Source: Adiantum capillus-veneris
Lineage: Eukaryota; Streptophyta; Polypodiopsida; Polypodiales; Pteridaceae
Direction of reading: 5' to 3'
DNA length: 64,000 nucleotides
Assembly (NCBI GenBank): GCA_014529385.2
Contig: CM043950.1
Location: 149,610,945-149,674,944, forward strand
The position numbers were made by a program, and so were the translations under genes. Position 1 is the stretch's first letter, and each line of letters starts with the position of its first letter. The notes beneath the pieces were generated by a model, which saw nothing but the letters and a program-made list of their open reading frames with translations, had not been told where the DNA came from and did not search any database. This document shows, piece by piece, positions 24,125 to 35,281 of the stretch.

Positions 24125-27100
24125 ATGATCTATGAGACCAACTCACGCTTGCGAATAAGCTTTTGGAATTGTAACGGGTATCCATGGAATGCGAGAATTG
24201 GCATTGATGAGCTTACCAATGACTCCGATGTGATACTTCTTGTCGAAACATGGGAGCATGATGCGCAACGAATTCTTGGATTTGACAAATACGATGTGCA
24301 TTCTTTGATGTGGGCCAAAAATGCAAAGCAACGAAGAGGCCAAGGAGGTGTAGCATGTATGACCAAAAAGGGTTTGAAAGATGTTTCCATTGTCAAAGAA
24401 GATAAGTATAAACGCTACTTATGGCTGAAAATCAGCCCACCAAATGGTCAAGTCATGTTTGTGGCTGGTTGCTACATTCCTCACTATGACTCCAACTTTT
24501 ATGCTTGCTTGAATATGGATAGAGATCAGCCCTTTGTTGAACTAGAGAAAGACATTGCTCATACAAGGATCAAGGTGAAGTCATTGTTTTTGGAGACATG
24601 AATGCTCGCACAAATATGCTACAATACGACACACAACAAGTAGACATGCCGCATGTCTCAAGAAGAATGGATGACTCATACATGTATAATCGAAGTTCTA
24701 ATGATGCAAAAGAAGTGGATCACTATGGAAAGTCACTTCTACATATGTGCAATAGTACCGGAATGCTCATTGCAAATGGTGTATCTCTATGGCAAGGCAC
24801 CAATGACTTTACATGTAGAAAGCACAACGGTGCTAACGTGATTGACTATATGTTGTTCTCGGAAGCCACTCTAGAATGCATACAAAGCTTTACACTTGGT
24901 GAATGGAATCCGGAATCGGATCATAGGATGTTATGTATTGACCTCAAGTGTGGTAAACGGCCCGAGCATGTAGCCTCCAATCATGATGTGAATCATTTGT
25001 ACCTATGTCTATACTTCAAACGAGCATTTATATATGCTGATATGGTGGACCAAATGTTAAGCATGATAGAGCATCAAGAGAGCCCAACATTAGAATGCAA
25101 GTGGAAAGTTTTCAAAGAAGTAATTTTCTCTTGTGCGAAGGAATGCTTTTCGGTGAAACACATGTCTTGCAAAAGGTCTAAGAAGGGTAGCACCAAGAAG
25201 AAATGGTTTGACATGGAATGTAGTCAAGCCCGAAAACACTTGCTAAGATTGGATGCAATCAAAGACAAGGAAGTTTACTTGGAATGTTCACACACATACA
25301 AAGCACTTGTTCAAAAGAAGAGGAGAAGGTGGGAAGTCGAAAAACAACTTCTTTTAGCACAAGAGAAAGCACATGCATGTGGCAAGTTTTGGCAAAATCT
25401 AAAAGGCAAGCGCGTTGAGAGCTTTGGTGACTTGACTCTTGAGGATATGTATATGCATTGTAAGAATCTCTATGAGCAACCCAATGTTGATAAGATGGAG
25501 TGTTGTAGCTCCCTTCTGTTTATGTCTCCCTTCTTTACCATTGAAGATGTATGCCGCGTGCTTGAGAAACTTGCTACTCGTAAGGCAGGTGACCTTCAAG
25601 GTGTCAAGGCTGAAATGATTAAATGGACAAGCAAGAAAACACGATATTGGATATGCGATATGTTTAACCTTGCACTTTAGTATGGCATGCCTCATGATTG
25701 GAGTGCAAATTGGATCAAACCTTTGCACAAAGGAGGAGATGTAAACAATGTGAACAACTATCGCACTATAATGGTTGGTTCTTTAATGGCAAAGTTATTT
25801 GGATGTATCATGGAGATGAAAATAAGTGAATGGGCTGAAAAGAATGGCAAACGTGCACTTGGCCAAGCAGGTTTTCGAAAGCATCATAGCACTATTGATC
25901 ACCTTGTCACTCTTCGAGTTCTTATGGAAGCGTCTCGATTGAAAGGAAAAAAGTTGTATTGTTGCTTTGTGGATTTCAAGAAAGCTTTTGACATGGTACC
26001 GCGAGGAAATCTTTGGAGACATATGCAAAGCCTTCAAGTGCCGAGAGAATTTATGCATGCAGTCTTTCGCATCTACCAAAAAGTGATATGTCGATTACGT
26101 ATGGGAGATGGAATTTCAGAATTTTTTGCAAGCACTATTGGTGTCAAACAAGGATGCCCACTTTCCCCAACCCTCTTTGGGCTACTCATTGATGAATTGG
26201 AATGCATGGTTCTTGACTTTATGCAGCAAGAAGGCATAGAAGAGGTTAAGATTGGAAATGCGGTGATCATGCTTTTGCTTTATGCCGATGATGTAGTGCT
26301 CTTGGCACATACCTTAGAAGATGCACAAAAGCTTATAAGTGTCTTAGAACGCTTTTGCCTACATAGCGGCTGATCGTGAATGGATCCAAAACCAAGGTTA
26401 TGCTTGTAAAGACCCTCAATGATGAAAATCCATGCATTGTATATAACAATGAGAAACTTGAAGTGGTAGATCACTTCAAGTACCTTGGCCTTGAGGTTCC
26501 ATCCAATCATAAATGGAAGGATTGTGCAATGCGTCGCTTGGAAGCCGGAAAGAGGGCCTATTATGCATTTGAGAACATGTGCAATGCAGGAGAGATCAAG
26601 TGTTGGGCTCTCAAAAAGTACCTCTTTGACACATTGGTGACACCGGTGCTTCTTTATGGAGTGGAGGTGTGGGGTGGAAGCATCGGGAAGTCTACTTGGA
26701 AAGAGTTTGAGAATGTCCAAAAGCGTTTTCTCACCAACTTTCTCCAAGTCAAGACACAAACACCCTACATGCTCTTACTTCTTGAGTCCGGATTGCTTCC
26801 CATTGAGGTCTTGGGCATGCAAAGGGTTGTGGAGTACATGCGTAAGACACAACATAGCCCTTTGCATCGACTTCCTAGAATCGCATATGAAGCAAGTCAA
26901 ATGGTTCAAAAGACATGCAAGAGCAAAATACTAAGTTCGGGGTGGATGCTTGATATCAAGAAATGGTTTGGAAGATGGGATGCATGTCAGTTGGTTAAGG
27001 ATGCGTCGATCGACTCCCAAGTTAATGAGGCCTTCTTACAATGCCAATGTATCACGGCTTGGGAGAAATCCGGAGGTTCTCGCTTCAGCCAGTACACCAC

Positions 27101-27470
27101 ACACGTTGCCCCAAACTACAAATCTCTCTTCTTCTCGGAACGAGGTAACCGAACCCATTCCTACATCCTTGAGCCCATCCCGTTGAGTGTGATCCGCACC
27201 ATTGCCTCCATTCGTCTTAGCTCCCATTCTCTACGCTGCGAGACAGGACGTTGGGGCACTGGCGAGGAGTGTCATCGACTTTGCACCTTATGCCCTCGTC
27301 AAGTGCGAGAGAGTGAGTACCACACACTACTTGAGTGCTCAGCTTTTGACCACATTAGGTCCTCTTTTCCCCATATATTCAGTCATGATCTCTCCCTACA
27401 TAGCTTCCTCTCCCAACCACGATGTGGACTCTCTATTGCGACGCTCATTTCAGCCATTTTTGAGCATTGA
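24125..27470 (+). pseudogene. LINE ORF2 protein: endonuclease, reverse transcriptase, CCHC knuckle
   Basis: Endonuclease motifs are FWNCNG (Asn) near 24160, VETWEHD (catalytic Glu) near 24240, GDMNAR near 24593-24610, VIDYMLF near 24840, and SDHRML (catalytic Asp-His) near 24918. RT motifs are AGFRKHHSTIDHL, CFVDFKKAFDMVPR (Asp), GVKQGCPLSPTLF and YADD at 26281-26292, then FKYLGLEV near 26480. The C-terminal CTLC...HTLLEC near 27280-27340 is the knuckle. Lesions are a frameshift near 24570-24600, a TAG at 25678-25680 in place of a likely Gln, and a one-base loss near 26372. It would nick DNA and prime cDNA at the target. The catalytic residues are intact. Confidence 0.8.
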
Positions 27471-27557
27471 GAGTCACTTATGAACTCCACTCACACCACG
27501 TGACATGTTCATTTGGTCCCATAGGTCATATTTGACCTCCCAGGACGATAATAGAAC

Positions 27558-27638
27558 TATCTATCTCTCTCTGTCTCTCTCTCTCTCTCCCCCTCTCTCT
27601 CTCTCTCCCCCCCCCCCCCCCCTCCTCTCTCTCTCTCG

Positions 27639-27675
<37 letters not shown>

Positions 27676-27725
27676 CGCCCTCTCTCCCTCCCTCCCTCTC
27701 TCGTTCTCTCTCGCTACTCAAGGAC

Positions 27726-27767
<42 letters not shown>

Positions 27768-27783
27768 CCTCTCTTCTATCTCT

Positions 27784-27838
<55 letters not shown>

Positions 27839-27911
27839 CCCTCTCTCCTTCCTCCCTCCCCTCCCCTCTTTCTTTCTCGCTACTCAAGGACCTCTCTCCC
27901 TCCCTCCCTCT

Positions 27912-27949
<38 letters not shown>

Positions 27950-28192
27950 CTCTCTCTCATCTCTCTCTCTCTCTCTCTCTCTCTCTTGCCCTCTCTCCCT
28001 CCCTCCCTCCCTCCCTCTCTCTTCTCTCTCTCGCTACTCAAGGAACTCCTTCTTTCTCTCTCGCTACTCTTTCTTTATCGCTACTCAAGGACCTCCTCTC
28101 TCTCTCTCTCTCATCTACATTCATCCACATTTTGCAGATTTTGTCTCTCTTCTCTCTATCACTGTCTATCTCTCTCTCTCTCTCTCTCTCTC
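27558..28192. repeat. (CT)n array with recurring CTACTCAAGGA(C/A)CTC unit
   Basis: CT-rich sequence is punctuated by the word CGCTACTCAAGGACCTC(C) at about 27713, 27881, 28032 (one change) and 28079. The same word precedes the upstream array at 22737. Long Ser-Leu frames over it are artefacts. Confidence 0.85.
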
Positions 28193-28248
28193 TCATCACA
28201 CATTTACTAATTGAATATCAAAAGACAACAATGATAGAATTCACACAA

Positions 28249-28279
<31 letters not shown>

Positions 28280-28411
28280 CTGTCTCTCTCTTTATTTTCT
28301 TGAGTTAGTCTCTCTTTCTCTCTCACTTGTCTATCTCTACCCTCTCTCTCTCTCTCTCTCTCATCACACATTTACTAATTGAATATCAGAAGACAACAAT
28401 GATAGAATTCA

Positions 28412-28443
<32 letters not shown>

Positions 28444-28510
28444 CTCTCTATCAATCTGTCTCTCTTTATTTCTTTATTTAATCTCTCTTTCTCTCTCACT
28501 TGTCTATCTC

Positions 28511-28551
<41 letters not shown>

Positions 28552-28600
28552 CACATTCACTAATTGCATATCAAAAGACAACAATGAAAGAATTCATTTT
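28140..28600. repeat. Minisatellite of about 170-186 bp, three copies, CT-rich
   Basis: The segment ATCACACATTTACTAATTG followed by ATATCAAAAGACAACAATGA recurs at about 28193, 28363 and 28549, separated by CT runs and a TCAATCTGTCTCTC word. Copies differ mainly in microsatellite length. Confidence 0.85.
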
Positions 28601-30516
28601 GTTGAAAACTCAAAACAAAATATCATCATTTGCACAACTCAAGTTAAATGTGATAGCACAACAAATGCTACATTATTACAACAGTCTTTTTGCACTCAAT
28701 AAAGTTTTGAGCTCGTTATCAGCCAGACTAGACTGATGGATGAACATGTTGTTGTTTATGTCCATTCCAAACACTCTCAAGTAGATATAATACAAGTGTT
28801 TGCAAGCCACATAGGTCATCCTTCCCCCTAACCTCCTTTGAAGTCTTTGCAAGTACAACTAGGATTCCTAGCTACTGTGACTCGATATTTCTCACCACGT
28901 AACTTCGAGTTTGGTGTTACTACAATGAAGACTTCATGCTTACCGATCTTTACCATTTCCACTTGTTCGATGACCATTTCTAGTCCTAAAGCATTGTCGA
29001 TCCTTTTCGATGCCTCTTCAGAAATACCTGTCCTATACCTGCCGACACGCCTTTGCCCTTGAACTTCCATAGTTTCTGTTGCGATATGAAACCCCGCTAG
29101 CTGCAAAGACTTTACTTCATGCGTTGTTAAGTCCGTGCCCTGTGCCACTGGCCACTCAAGTGGAGGCCTTGGAGGCCGCATTACAATATATGGACAAACA
29201 TCCCACACATGTTTGACATCATCACTACAAAACCATACCCATGTCTCATTGTTACGCCCCTCCCAGTTGCGTTTCCCCCAGAAACTTGGTGCCGCTGTTC
29301 CCTCTTTGCATAAATTCACCTTTTTCTTGCACTTTCCTCCTTTGATTTTTCCTTGGCAAGTGAACTTAGACCCCGGTTTGCACCTGCGGATTGCCCACAT
29401 GGTGTCATTTATGTCAACCTCGATGGCCCTAATTGTCACCCCTTCATTCTCCTCGTCCATATATTGATCTTGGATTACCTGTGATGCATCTCCAAATGAC
29501 AACTTTCGAGCCTTTCTTTGTCGAGCAACATTTTGAGTGACATACTCTGGCCTGTGTGAACTTTTTCCTCCTTGCCTATAACATTGCCGAATGTCTTGCG
29601 TCGCCTTGTCGTTGTAACCCGGTCTCCAAAAAACTCTGGCACCTTTGGAAGATCAGTTCCTCTTATTGCATCGTTCACAGCACGGCTACTCTGTGATGGA
29701 GTAGGTGTGTGAAATTGTTGTGAAGCTGCCTTGTCTCTCATCTTGCGTATGCTTGGTCGATTCCTATATACTTACCCTCTGTATATGCCATTCTTTTGGA
29801 TTGTTGAAGAAGAGTGTTCCCAATATCCGAAACTGTTGCATCGTACAAAGAAATTTTAGGCTTGTGACCTTCGCCTGCTAGCCATGAAGCGTGACGTGAC
29901 TCTGAGAGATTTGTTCGAGGATGACCTCGATGCAATAGTCATCTAAAGCCTACAAAAAAATAAATAAATTTACTTCTTTGATATCATGAAGGGTCTAATT
30001 AAATGGACATCCTACAAACTATTGTAGAATAAATTTGAAACTTACACCAACAATTTCCTTCCTCCAATGAGGGTACCTCACATGCCACCAACTCAACCAA
30101 CACTCCATTGGGCCTAGATTCCCATCTGCCACCTTTCCTGTTGCCCACCAAGCTCGAATGAACCGATATTGGCCCTCTGCATCTTCACTGCTACGCGCGC
30201 ACCGCCACAGTCGACACAGTCATTTGTGCTCGTCTTGAAATGCATTGAGAACATATTTTGTGGTGTGGATCCCTAGACTTTGTTCCCAATGGAAAAGGCA
30301 TGATCTCTCCCTACCTTTCATCACCATATCCGGACCTCCATTGAAAATTGTGCGCACCGCATTCCAGTTTGCTTGGGCTTCATCTGCCATAAAGCCAGCA
30401 AAATCTGGTGGGGGCACCCCATTGCGCTCTAGCACGATGATCATTTGTTGCAAAATATCATATGTGCTATAGTGTCCTCTTCTTTCATCTCACATATGGC
30501 AATTGTCATTAATTCT

Positions 30517-30662
30517 TGGACACTGAACATCAAGACAAAGCCACATTCACATTTAAGTATGTGTCAATATGTGTTTAGTATTCTAGAATTTGTTCTAGAA
30601 TAGATTGTAGGATGTATTGAACATAAAATTAAAAGAATTAAATTTAAACTTGCCTTGGATCG
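30517..30662 (-). other. Candidate GC-AG intron in the MULE-like gene
   Basis: On - the exon ending VAHVYDPR is followed by AAG|GCAAGTTT, a strong GC-type donor, and sequence matching the next exon (ELMTIAICEMKEED) begins after a TTGATGTTCAG acceptor. A GT donor is not available at the domain boundary. Exact ends are by eye. Confidence 0.4.
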
Positions 30663-32300
30663 TAAACATGGGCTACCATGGTTGTCCATCCTTCTACCCG
30701 TCTAACGTGATCAAAGCAAACCCACGCTCTTTTTTAGATATCCATTTCCATTTATTTGCATTCTATTGACAAGATCTATGCCTGAGCCAAGACTTGTTGT
30801 CGACATCTTGAATACAAAACATCTATCCTCCTCTCTATTAGATTGAACGGGAAAAAGCATTCCGTGGATAAACACAAATGTCAAACGTCTCTTTAAGTCA
30901 ATTATCAATGACTCCTCTCCACGAGCACTTGACTCCCCACGAAATTTATCGCCACCCCAGTTCTTAATTCTTGTAGAAACATCATGAAGTTAAGAAATAT
31001 AAAAGACTTAAGTTTATAAAGTATATTAAAATGCATTTCCCATACCTTTGGCTTTTAACAAGAGGAAATATTTCTTGAAGTATAACTGACAACTCTACTT
31101 GTCCAAGCAAAGTGCATTCACCTGAAGAAGGTTGAAGGACAATTTGTGAAATAAGCTTAACCACCTCCATTTGGATTTTTCTCGGCCTAGCTTGGATGCC
31201 AAGCGAATCAACGGCCTCAGCCACCAAAGACTTCACCCTTGCAATGGTACTTTTGGATGAACCTAGTTTGACATCATGGTCATGGAAGCCTTGATGCACC
31301 ATGGCTCGAGAATAGCGTTTGTTGGTTGGCATTATGTAGTATACCTGGCAGTCGTAGGTTTTTCGAATAACAGGCACATGTTGACAATAGAAGCACTTCA
31401 AGGTTCCATACTTTTGCAAGTCACCATTTAGCATTGGTCTCTCAATTAGTTTACCTGTTATTCCATGCCTACAATTGTGATTTTGACACTCTTCTCTTGT
31501 ACATGAAAAAAAAGAATAATGAATACCTGTCCAAGACGAACAGTTGGGTTTTCCTGTAGATAACACTTGCGAGCACTCTGCAAACACACATTCAAAATCA
31601 CCTCCACAATAGCTTTTCCTTATTGTTGCTGGAAACTTGATGTTTGTGGTTGTTGGTTTTGTCCACACATGCCCATCCACTGATTGCTCCATTCCATCCA
31701 TAACTGACATCTCGATATTAGGCTGAGGTGGAAATTCAAACACCATGTTTCCATTGTAGCTTGATGGAATTTCTTCCACCCACTCCCATTCCGATGTTGC
31801 AATCAAGGTCTTCAGCTTCGGAGATCTCATATTGGGATTTAACGCTAGCTCCACTATGCTAAAGGAATCACCGATCGGTGCCCGGTCCTTCTTACATCCC
31901 TCTTGTAGTGGGGATTCTAGGTCGACCACCACATTTTTGGGTGTTTTGTTGGTGGGGTCAAAGTGAAACTCTTCGTTCTCTTCATCAGAAGAAAGCAACA
32001 GTATTTCGGCTGATTGTAGTGTTGTAGTAGCTTTCACAGGGGAATCCAAGAATGCAACATACTCTGTGGAAACTTTAGCATCCAAAACATAAAGAGGAGA
32101 GCTATTACCTTTTCCTGCATTCTGCAAAGGAAATGTTGATGGTTCACCTTCAACAGATTTTGCTAGTGCAAACACATTATAACCAGCTGGTGCATTTATG
32201 TCAGCTCTAGATAAAACCAACAAAGATCCTTCCAATGATAGGTGGTGTGGTTTTGCCAACCCCCACACCACCCACGTGAACGATGAAATGAGAGCTTTCC

Positions 32301-32302
<2 letters not shown>

Positions 32303-32383
<81 letters not shown>
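32303..32383. repeat. (GA)n microsatellite, 81 bp, in the leader of the MULE-like gene
   Basis: AG dinucleotides run from 32303 to 32383. It lies between the TATA box and recognisable coding sequence, so on - it would be a CT-rich leader. More AG-rich sequence continues to about 32800. Confidence 0.97.
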
Positions 32384-32388
<5 letters not shown>

Positions 32389-32824
32389 GTGGGAGGAATG
32401 TGTTGGCAAAGTGAGGGATAGGAGGAGAGGATGAGAAGGGGAGATAGAGGAAAGAGAAAGAGATAGTGGTCAAGGTGTCCAGAGCACGGGATGTAAGTAC
32501 ATCTGAGAGAGAGGTATGTGGGACAGCTGGAGGGAAAGATGATAGAGAAATGGGCTAGAGTAGATAGAGGATGTTATAGATAGTCAAGAGAGAGAGAGAG
32601 AGAGAGGTTGGAGGAGAGAATTGAGGTAGAGTGGATAGAGGTTTGTATAGGTAGCTAAGGGAGGGTGAGGTTGAAGTAGAGCTGAGAGAGAGGTTGGAGT
32701 AGAAATGAGGGATGGTCAGTGATGGTAAGTAGAGAGGTAGAGGAGTAGAGATGGTGAGTGAAGGTAAGTAGAGAGGTGGAGGAGGAAAGATGGAAAAAAA
32801 TGGTAAGTTGTATTGAGCCATCTC

Positions 32825-32832
32825 TTTATATA
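32825..32832 (-). promoter_or_regulatory. TATA box for the MULE-like gene
   Basis: TATATAAA on - lies upstream of the pyrimidine-rich leader of the - strand gene. A start about 30 bp downstream would fall near 32795. It lies just outside the left inverted terminus at 32839, so it could also be read as a + strand TATA for that element. Confidence 0.45.
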
Positions 32833-32838
32833 ACTCCT

Positions 32839-32890
32839 CATTAGGAAAAATATGAACCCTCTAGGGGCCCTTTGGGATTAAGGTTAATTA
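32839..32890 (+). repeat. Left terminal inverted repeat
   Basis: It pairs with 44601-44528 on the opposite strand. The outermost 20 bp match at 19 positions. A second conserved block GGGATTAAGG lies 35 bp in. Confidence 0.65.
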
Positions 32891-33430
32891 GAGGCCAGCC
32901 AATGAGAAGAGGGTGGTGGACACACTCTATGCCCTCAAAAATGTAGGGGGACAAAGTAGTCTTACACTTCTTAAATGGGCTCTTACCTAGTGAGAAGGTG
33001 GGGGGGGGGGGGGGTGGGGTGGGCCATATGGAACCTCCAACTTTCCTCCTATTTTTTGATCCGGTTCTGAAAAAATCCCAAAAAATTGAAAATTTCAAAA
33101 TTTCAAAACTCAAAATTTCATCTTCTGAAAACCCTCCTAAAAAACTTTATTTTATGGTCAAAAAAGCATTTTTTGATCTCAAAAGTCAAAACGTGCATCC
33201 AAAAATCCTAAAATTCAAAATTTTTAAAAAACTTTTAAAAAATCTTTTTTGCTATCCAGAGCTCCCCCAAAAGTAGTTATTAGGCAAAAAGTGTTTTTCT
33301 CTCTCTAGAACCCTTTTCCAACCCCTCCTGGTTGCAACCATCACACTCATCCTCTACTCCAACACACTCTCTCTCTCTACACCATCTCCATTGCTGCAGC
33401 AAGGAAGCTCCTCTCTCCTCCCCTACCACC
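32891..33430. other. A/T-rich subterminal region with G run
   Basis: It holds a run of 14 G at about 33001-33014, then AAAATTTCAAAATTTC-type A/T repeats to 33250, then CT-rich leader sequence. Similar AAAAATGATTTTT-rich sequence lies just inside the right terminus (44200-44370), so these may be diverged subterminal repeats. No coding signal. Confidence 0.45.
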
Positions 33431-33433
33431 TTC

Positions 33434-33550
33434 CATTGCCACACCAAGCAAGGGTTATCCACCTTCTCCTCCCAGTGCCACACCAAGCAAGGGTTGTCCA
33501 CCTTCTCCTCCCATTGCCACAAGGGTTAACCACTTTCTCATATCACTTTT
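33434..33550 (+). repeat. 39-bp minisatellite, three copies
   Basis: Units containing ATTGCCACACCAAGCAAGGG and CCACCTTCTCCTCCC start at about 33434, 33473 and 33512; the third lacks part of the unit. It lies in the probable leader of the gene that starts at 33613. Confidence 0.85.
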
Positions 33551-33612
33551 CCCACCTACATTGTAGCAACAAGCAAGGTTCTTCTCCTCCTCCTAGTTTG
33601 CTTTGCTCAACC

Positions 33613-35036
33613 ATGGCCAACTCTACTTCGCAAAGGCGGCCAAAGGATGAGGTCACAACACTTGCATGCCACAACACTAGAGGTGTAGATGATGAGTGGG
33701 TGCCACAAGAGTTCACCAAAGGTGCTTGGGTATACATGCAACCATCTGCTGTTGGCCCTCATCGTGTACGGAATCGTGCAAACTTGGATCTTCATTGGAA
33801 AGGAAAGCTCCTTGGCTTCAAGAACCGCAAAGACAAGGGGACCGTAGCCATTGTGTAACATGTTTTCGTGCAAACTTGGATCTTCATTGGAAAGGAAAGC
33901 TCCTTGGCTTCAAGAACCGCAAAGACAAGGGGACCGTAGCCATTGTGCAACATGTTTTCTCAATGTCAACCCTGCACTTGCAACAACCACCTCGATTTCC
34001 AACACATTGTAAGTACATGTTTTGAGAATACAAAGCTAGGTGTGAAATCACAGTGTAATGTTATTATGGACTCATACTTAACATTTGTCATGCATTTATA
34101 GTCATATTTCCATCCACGTTGGTGGAGGAGCAGCCACTACATAGTCTCTCCGGCACATTCAATGCTATACATGCGGATATTGGAGCAATAATGTTCCCAC
34201 ATCTTTGCCCAACCAAACTGGTTCAAAGAAGGATTTTCTTCTATTCTCACTCCTATATTGTCCCTACTTCTACACAAGCATTTGGAACGCTTGAACCCAT
34301 CAAAGTAACTTCCTTATTAGTATGGAGTGGCCGGTCCCATTAAAGTAGCATCTTTCAAGCAAAAGATGATAATGGATGTCCAAAACTCTTTGAAATACTC
34401 TAAAGCTTCTAGGTCTGTGGGCTTGAGTTGGTGTTTGCCTATTCATTGTTTGTGCACATTTTTAAAGAGTTTGGATTTGTGGAGACTACCACAATGGTTG
34501 TATGTAAAGATGTGCATTACGAGGAATTAGGAAGGCTTTTAGAAGAGGACTGGGGTTTTGTGGAGGGCATGCACAATGGGGACCGGTATCGTAGTAAGGT
34601 TGGAGCTTCAGGTATTGGAATGCGCTATTTGAAATCCCGCACCTCCTTGTACATACGATTTCACTATGATCGTTGGATGTGCAAGCTTGGAGTGTGGACT
34701 CCCTTACAGAGTGTAGACGACACTATTGCAAGCTTTGACATTGCAGTGAAGATGCCCAACGATGCTTTGGAGGCAGTCCAAGTGAACAAGCATTGGACTC
34801 TCAGTAATGTTCGAGAACATTTGGTTATTATGGGTTTTGAGGCCCTTCAACAAGCACAATTTCGTTTACAAGGTCACAAGGTGAGAATCCTTCCACCACA
34901 TTTTCAATACATCATGGTTTGTCGATCATTAGATGCTTATTGTAATGAATGTCCGCAGATTGGGAAGAGAATGGAAGACAAATTGAAGGTCGAGGAGGAC
35001 TGGGGGATAGATGGAACTATGCTATCGATCTTATAA
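33613..35036 (+). pseudogene. Unassigned two-exon gene of the TIR element (left gene 1)
   Basis: Exon 1 starts MANSTSQRRPKDEV at 33613 and holds GAWVYMQPSAVGPHRVRNRA. An intron with a GTAAGT donor (34009-34101, 93 bp, ending TATAG) joins in phase to a long second exon (..FPSTLVEEQPLHSLSG...). The second exon runs to a stop at 35034-35036 with frameshifts near 34330 and 34430. A 92-bp tandem copy in exon 1 carries a TAA where its twin has CAA. The C-terminal 200 residues contain MRYLKSRTSLYIRFHYDRWMC. I know no family for it: no catalytic motif, zinc finger or membrane segment is evident. Its position suggests an accessory or transposition protein. Confidence 0.45.
33775..33958 (+). repeat. 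92-bp tandem duplication, almost identical copies
   Basis: 33775-33866 and 33867-33958 differ at essentially one base (GTGTAACA against GTGCAACA). The near-identity implies a recent event compared with the decay of the surrounding gene. Confidence 0.95.
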
Positions 35037-35192
35037 CTTTGTAACTCTTGCAATTTTCATATTGATCCCCGCTGTAATCAACATGATTTGCTTCGGCAAA
35101 TCATGCCTTTGAATATAATTTTTTGCATTGGGATGAGAAATCATTTTTTGGTTGAAAGTGCCTTTTTTTTATGTCTTAAAAAAAGGGTCCAT

Positions 35193-35200
35193 TATAAAAG
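35193..35200 (+). promoter_or_regulatory. TATA box for the gene starting at 35282
   Basis: TATAAAAG lies 82 bp before the ATG at 35282. It is flanked by G-rich sequence, a good plant TATA context. Confidence 0.5.
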
Positions 35201-35281
35201 GGGGGCCACCTAACTCATTCACTATTTTCACTTTTGCAACTCTTGAGCTCCTCCACTCTCTATCCACACCCCAGGTTAGAC

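Larger units (their letters stand above)
28676..32409 (-). pseudogene. MULE (Mutator-like) transposase-like gene with SWIM zinc finger, multi-exon and decayed
   Basis: Exons read on -. The long first exon (to about 31044) has a Cys/His-rich N-terminal region (CTREECQNHNCRHG, LKCFYCQHVP) and ends before a GTATGGGA donor. A second exon (about 30959-30660) holds RIKNWGG..., and KRAWVCFDHV in a shifted frame. A third (about 30515-30060) carries FAGFMADEAQANWNAV (acidic residues) and the CLFHWEQSL C-x2-H signature of MULE transposases, then GPMECWLSWWHVRYPHW. The last (about 29945-28676) ends in SWIM: CTCKDF..., ACKHLYYI. Several frameshifts and stops break it. The true start is unclear because the first exon's upstream codons are (CT)n-derived Ser-Leu. 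A domesticated FAR1-type origin is possible but less likely. Confidence 0.65.

Noticed and set aside
27505-28563. Long Ser-Leu reading frames over CT-rich DNA
   Set aside because: They exist only because (CT)n has no stop in several frames; composition explains them fully.
32198-32473. N-terminal Ser-Leu extension of the MULE-like frame
   Set aside because: It is the translated (GA)n array, so I do not accept it as protein; the true start is unknown.
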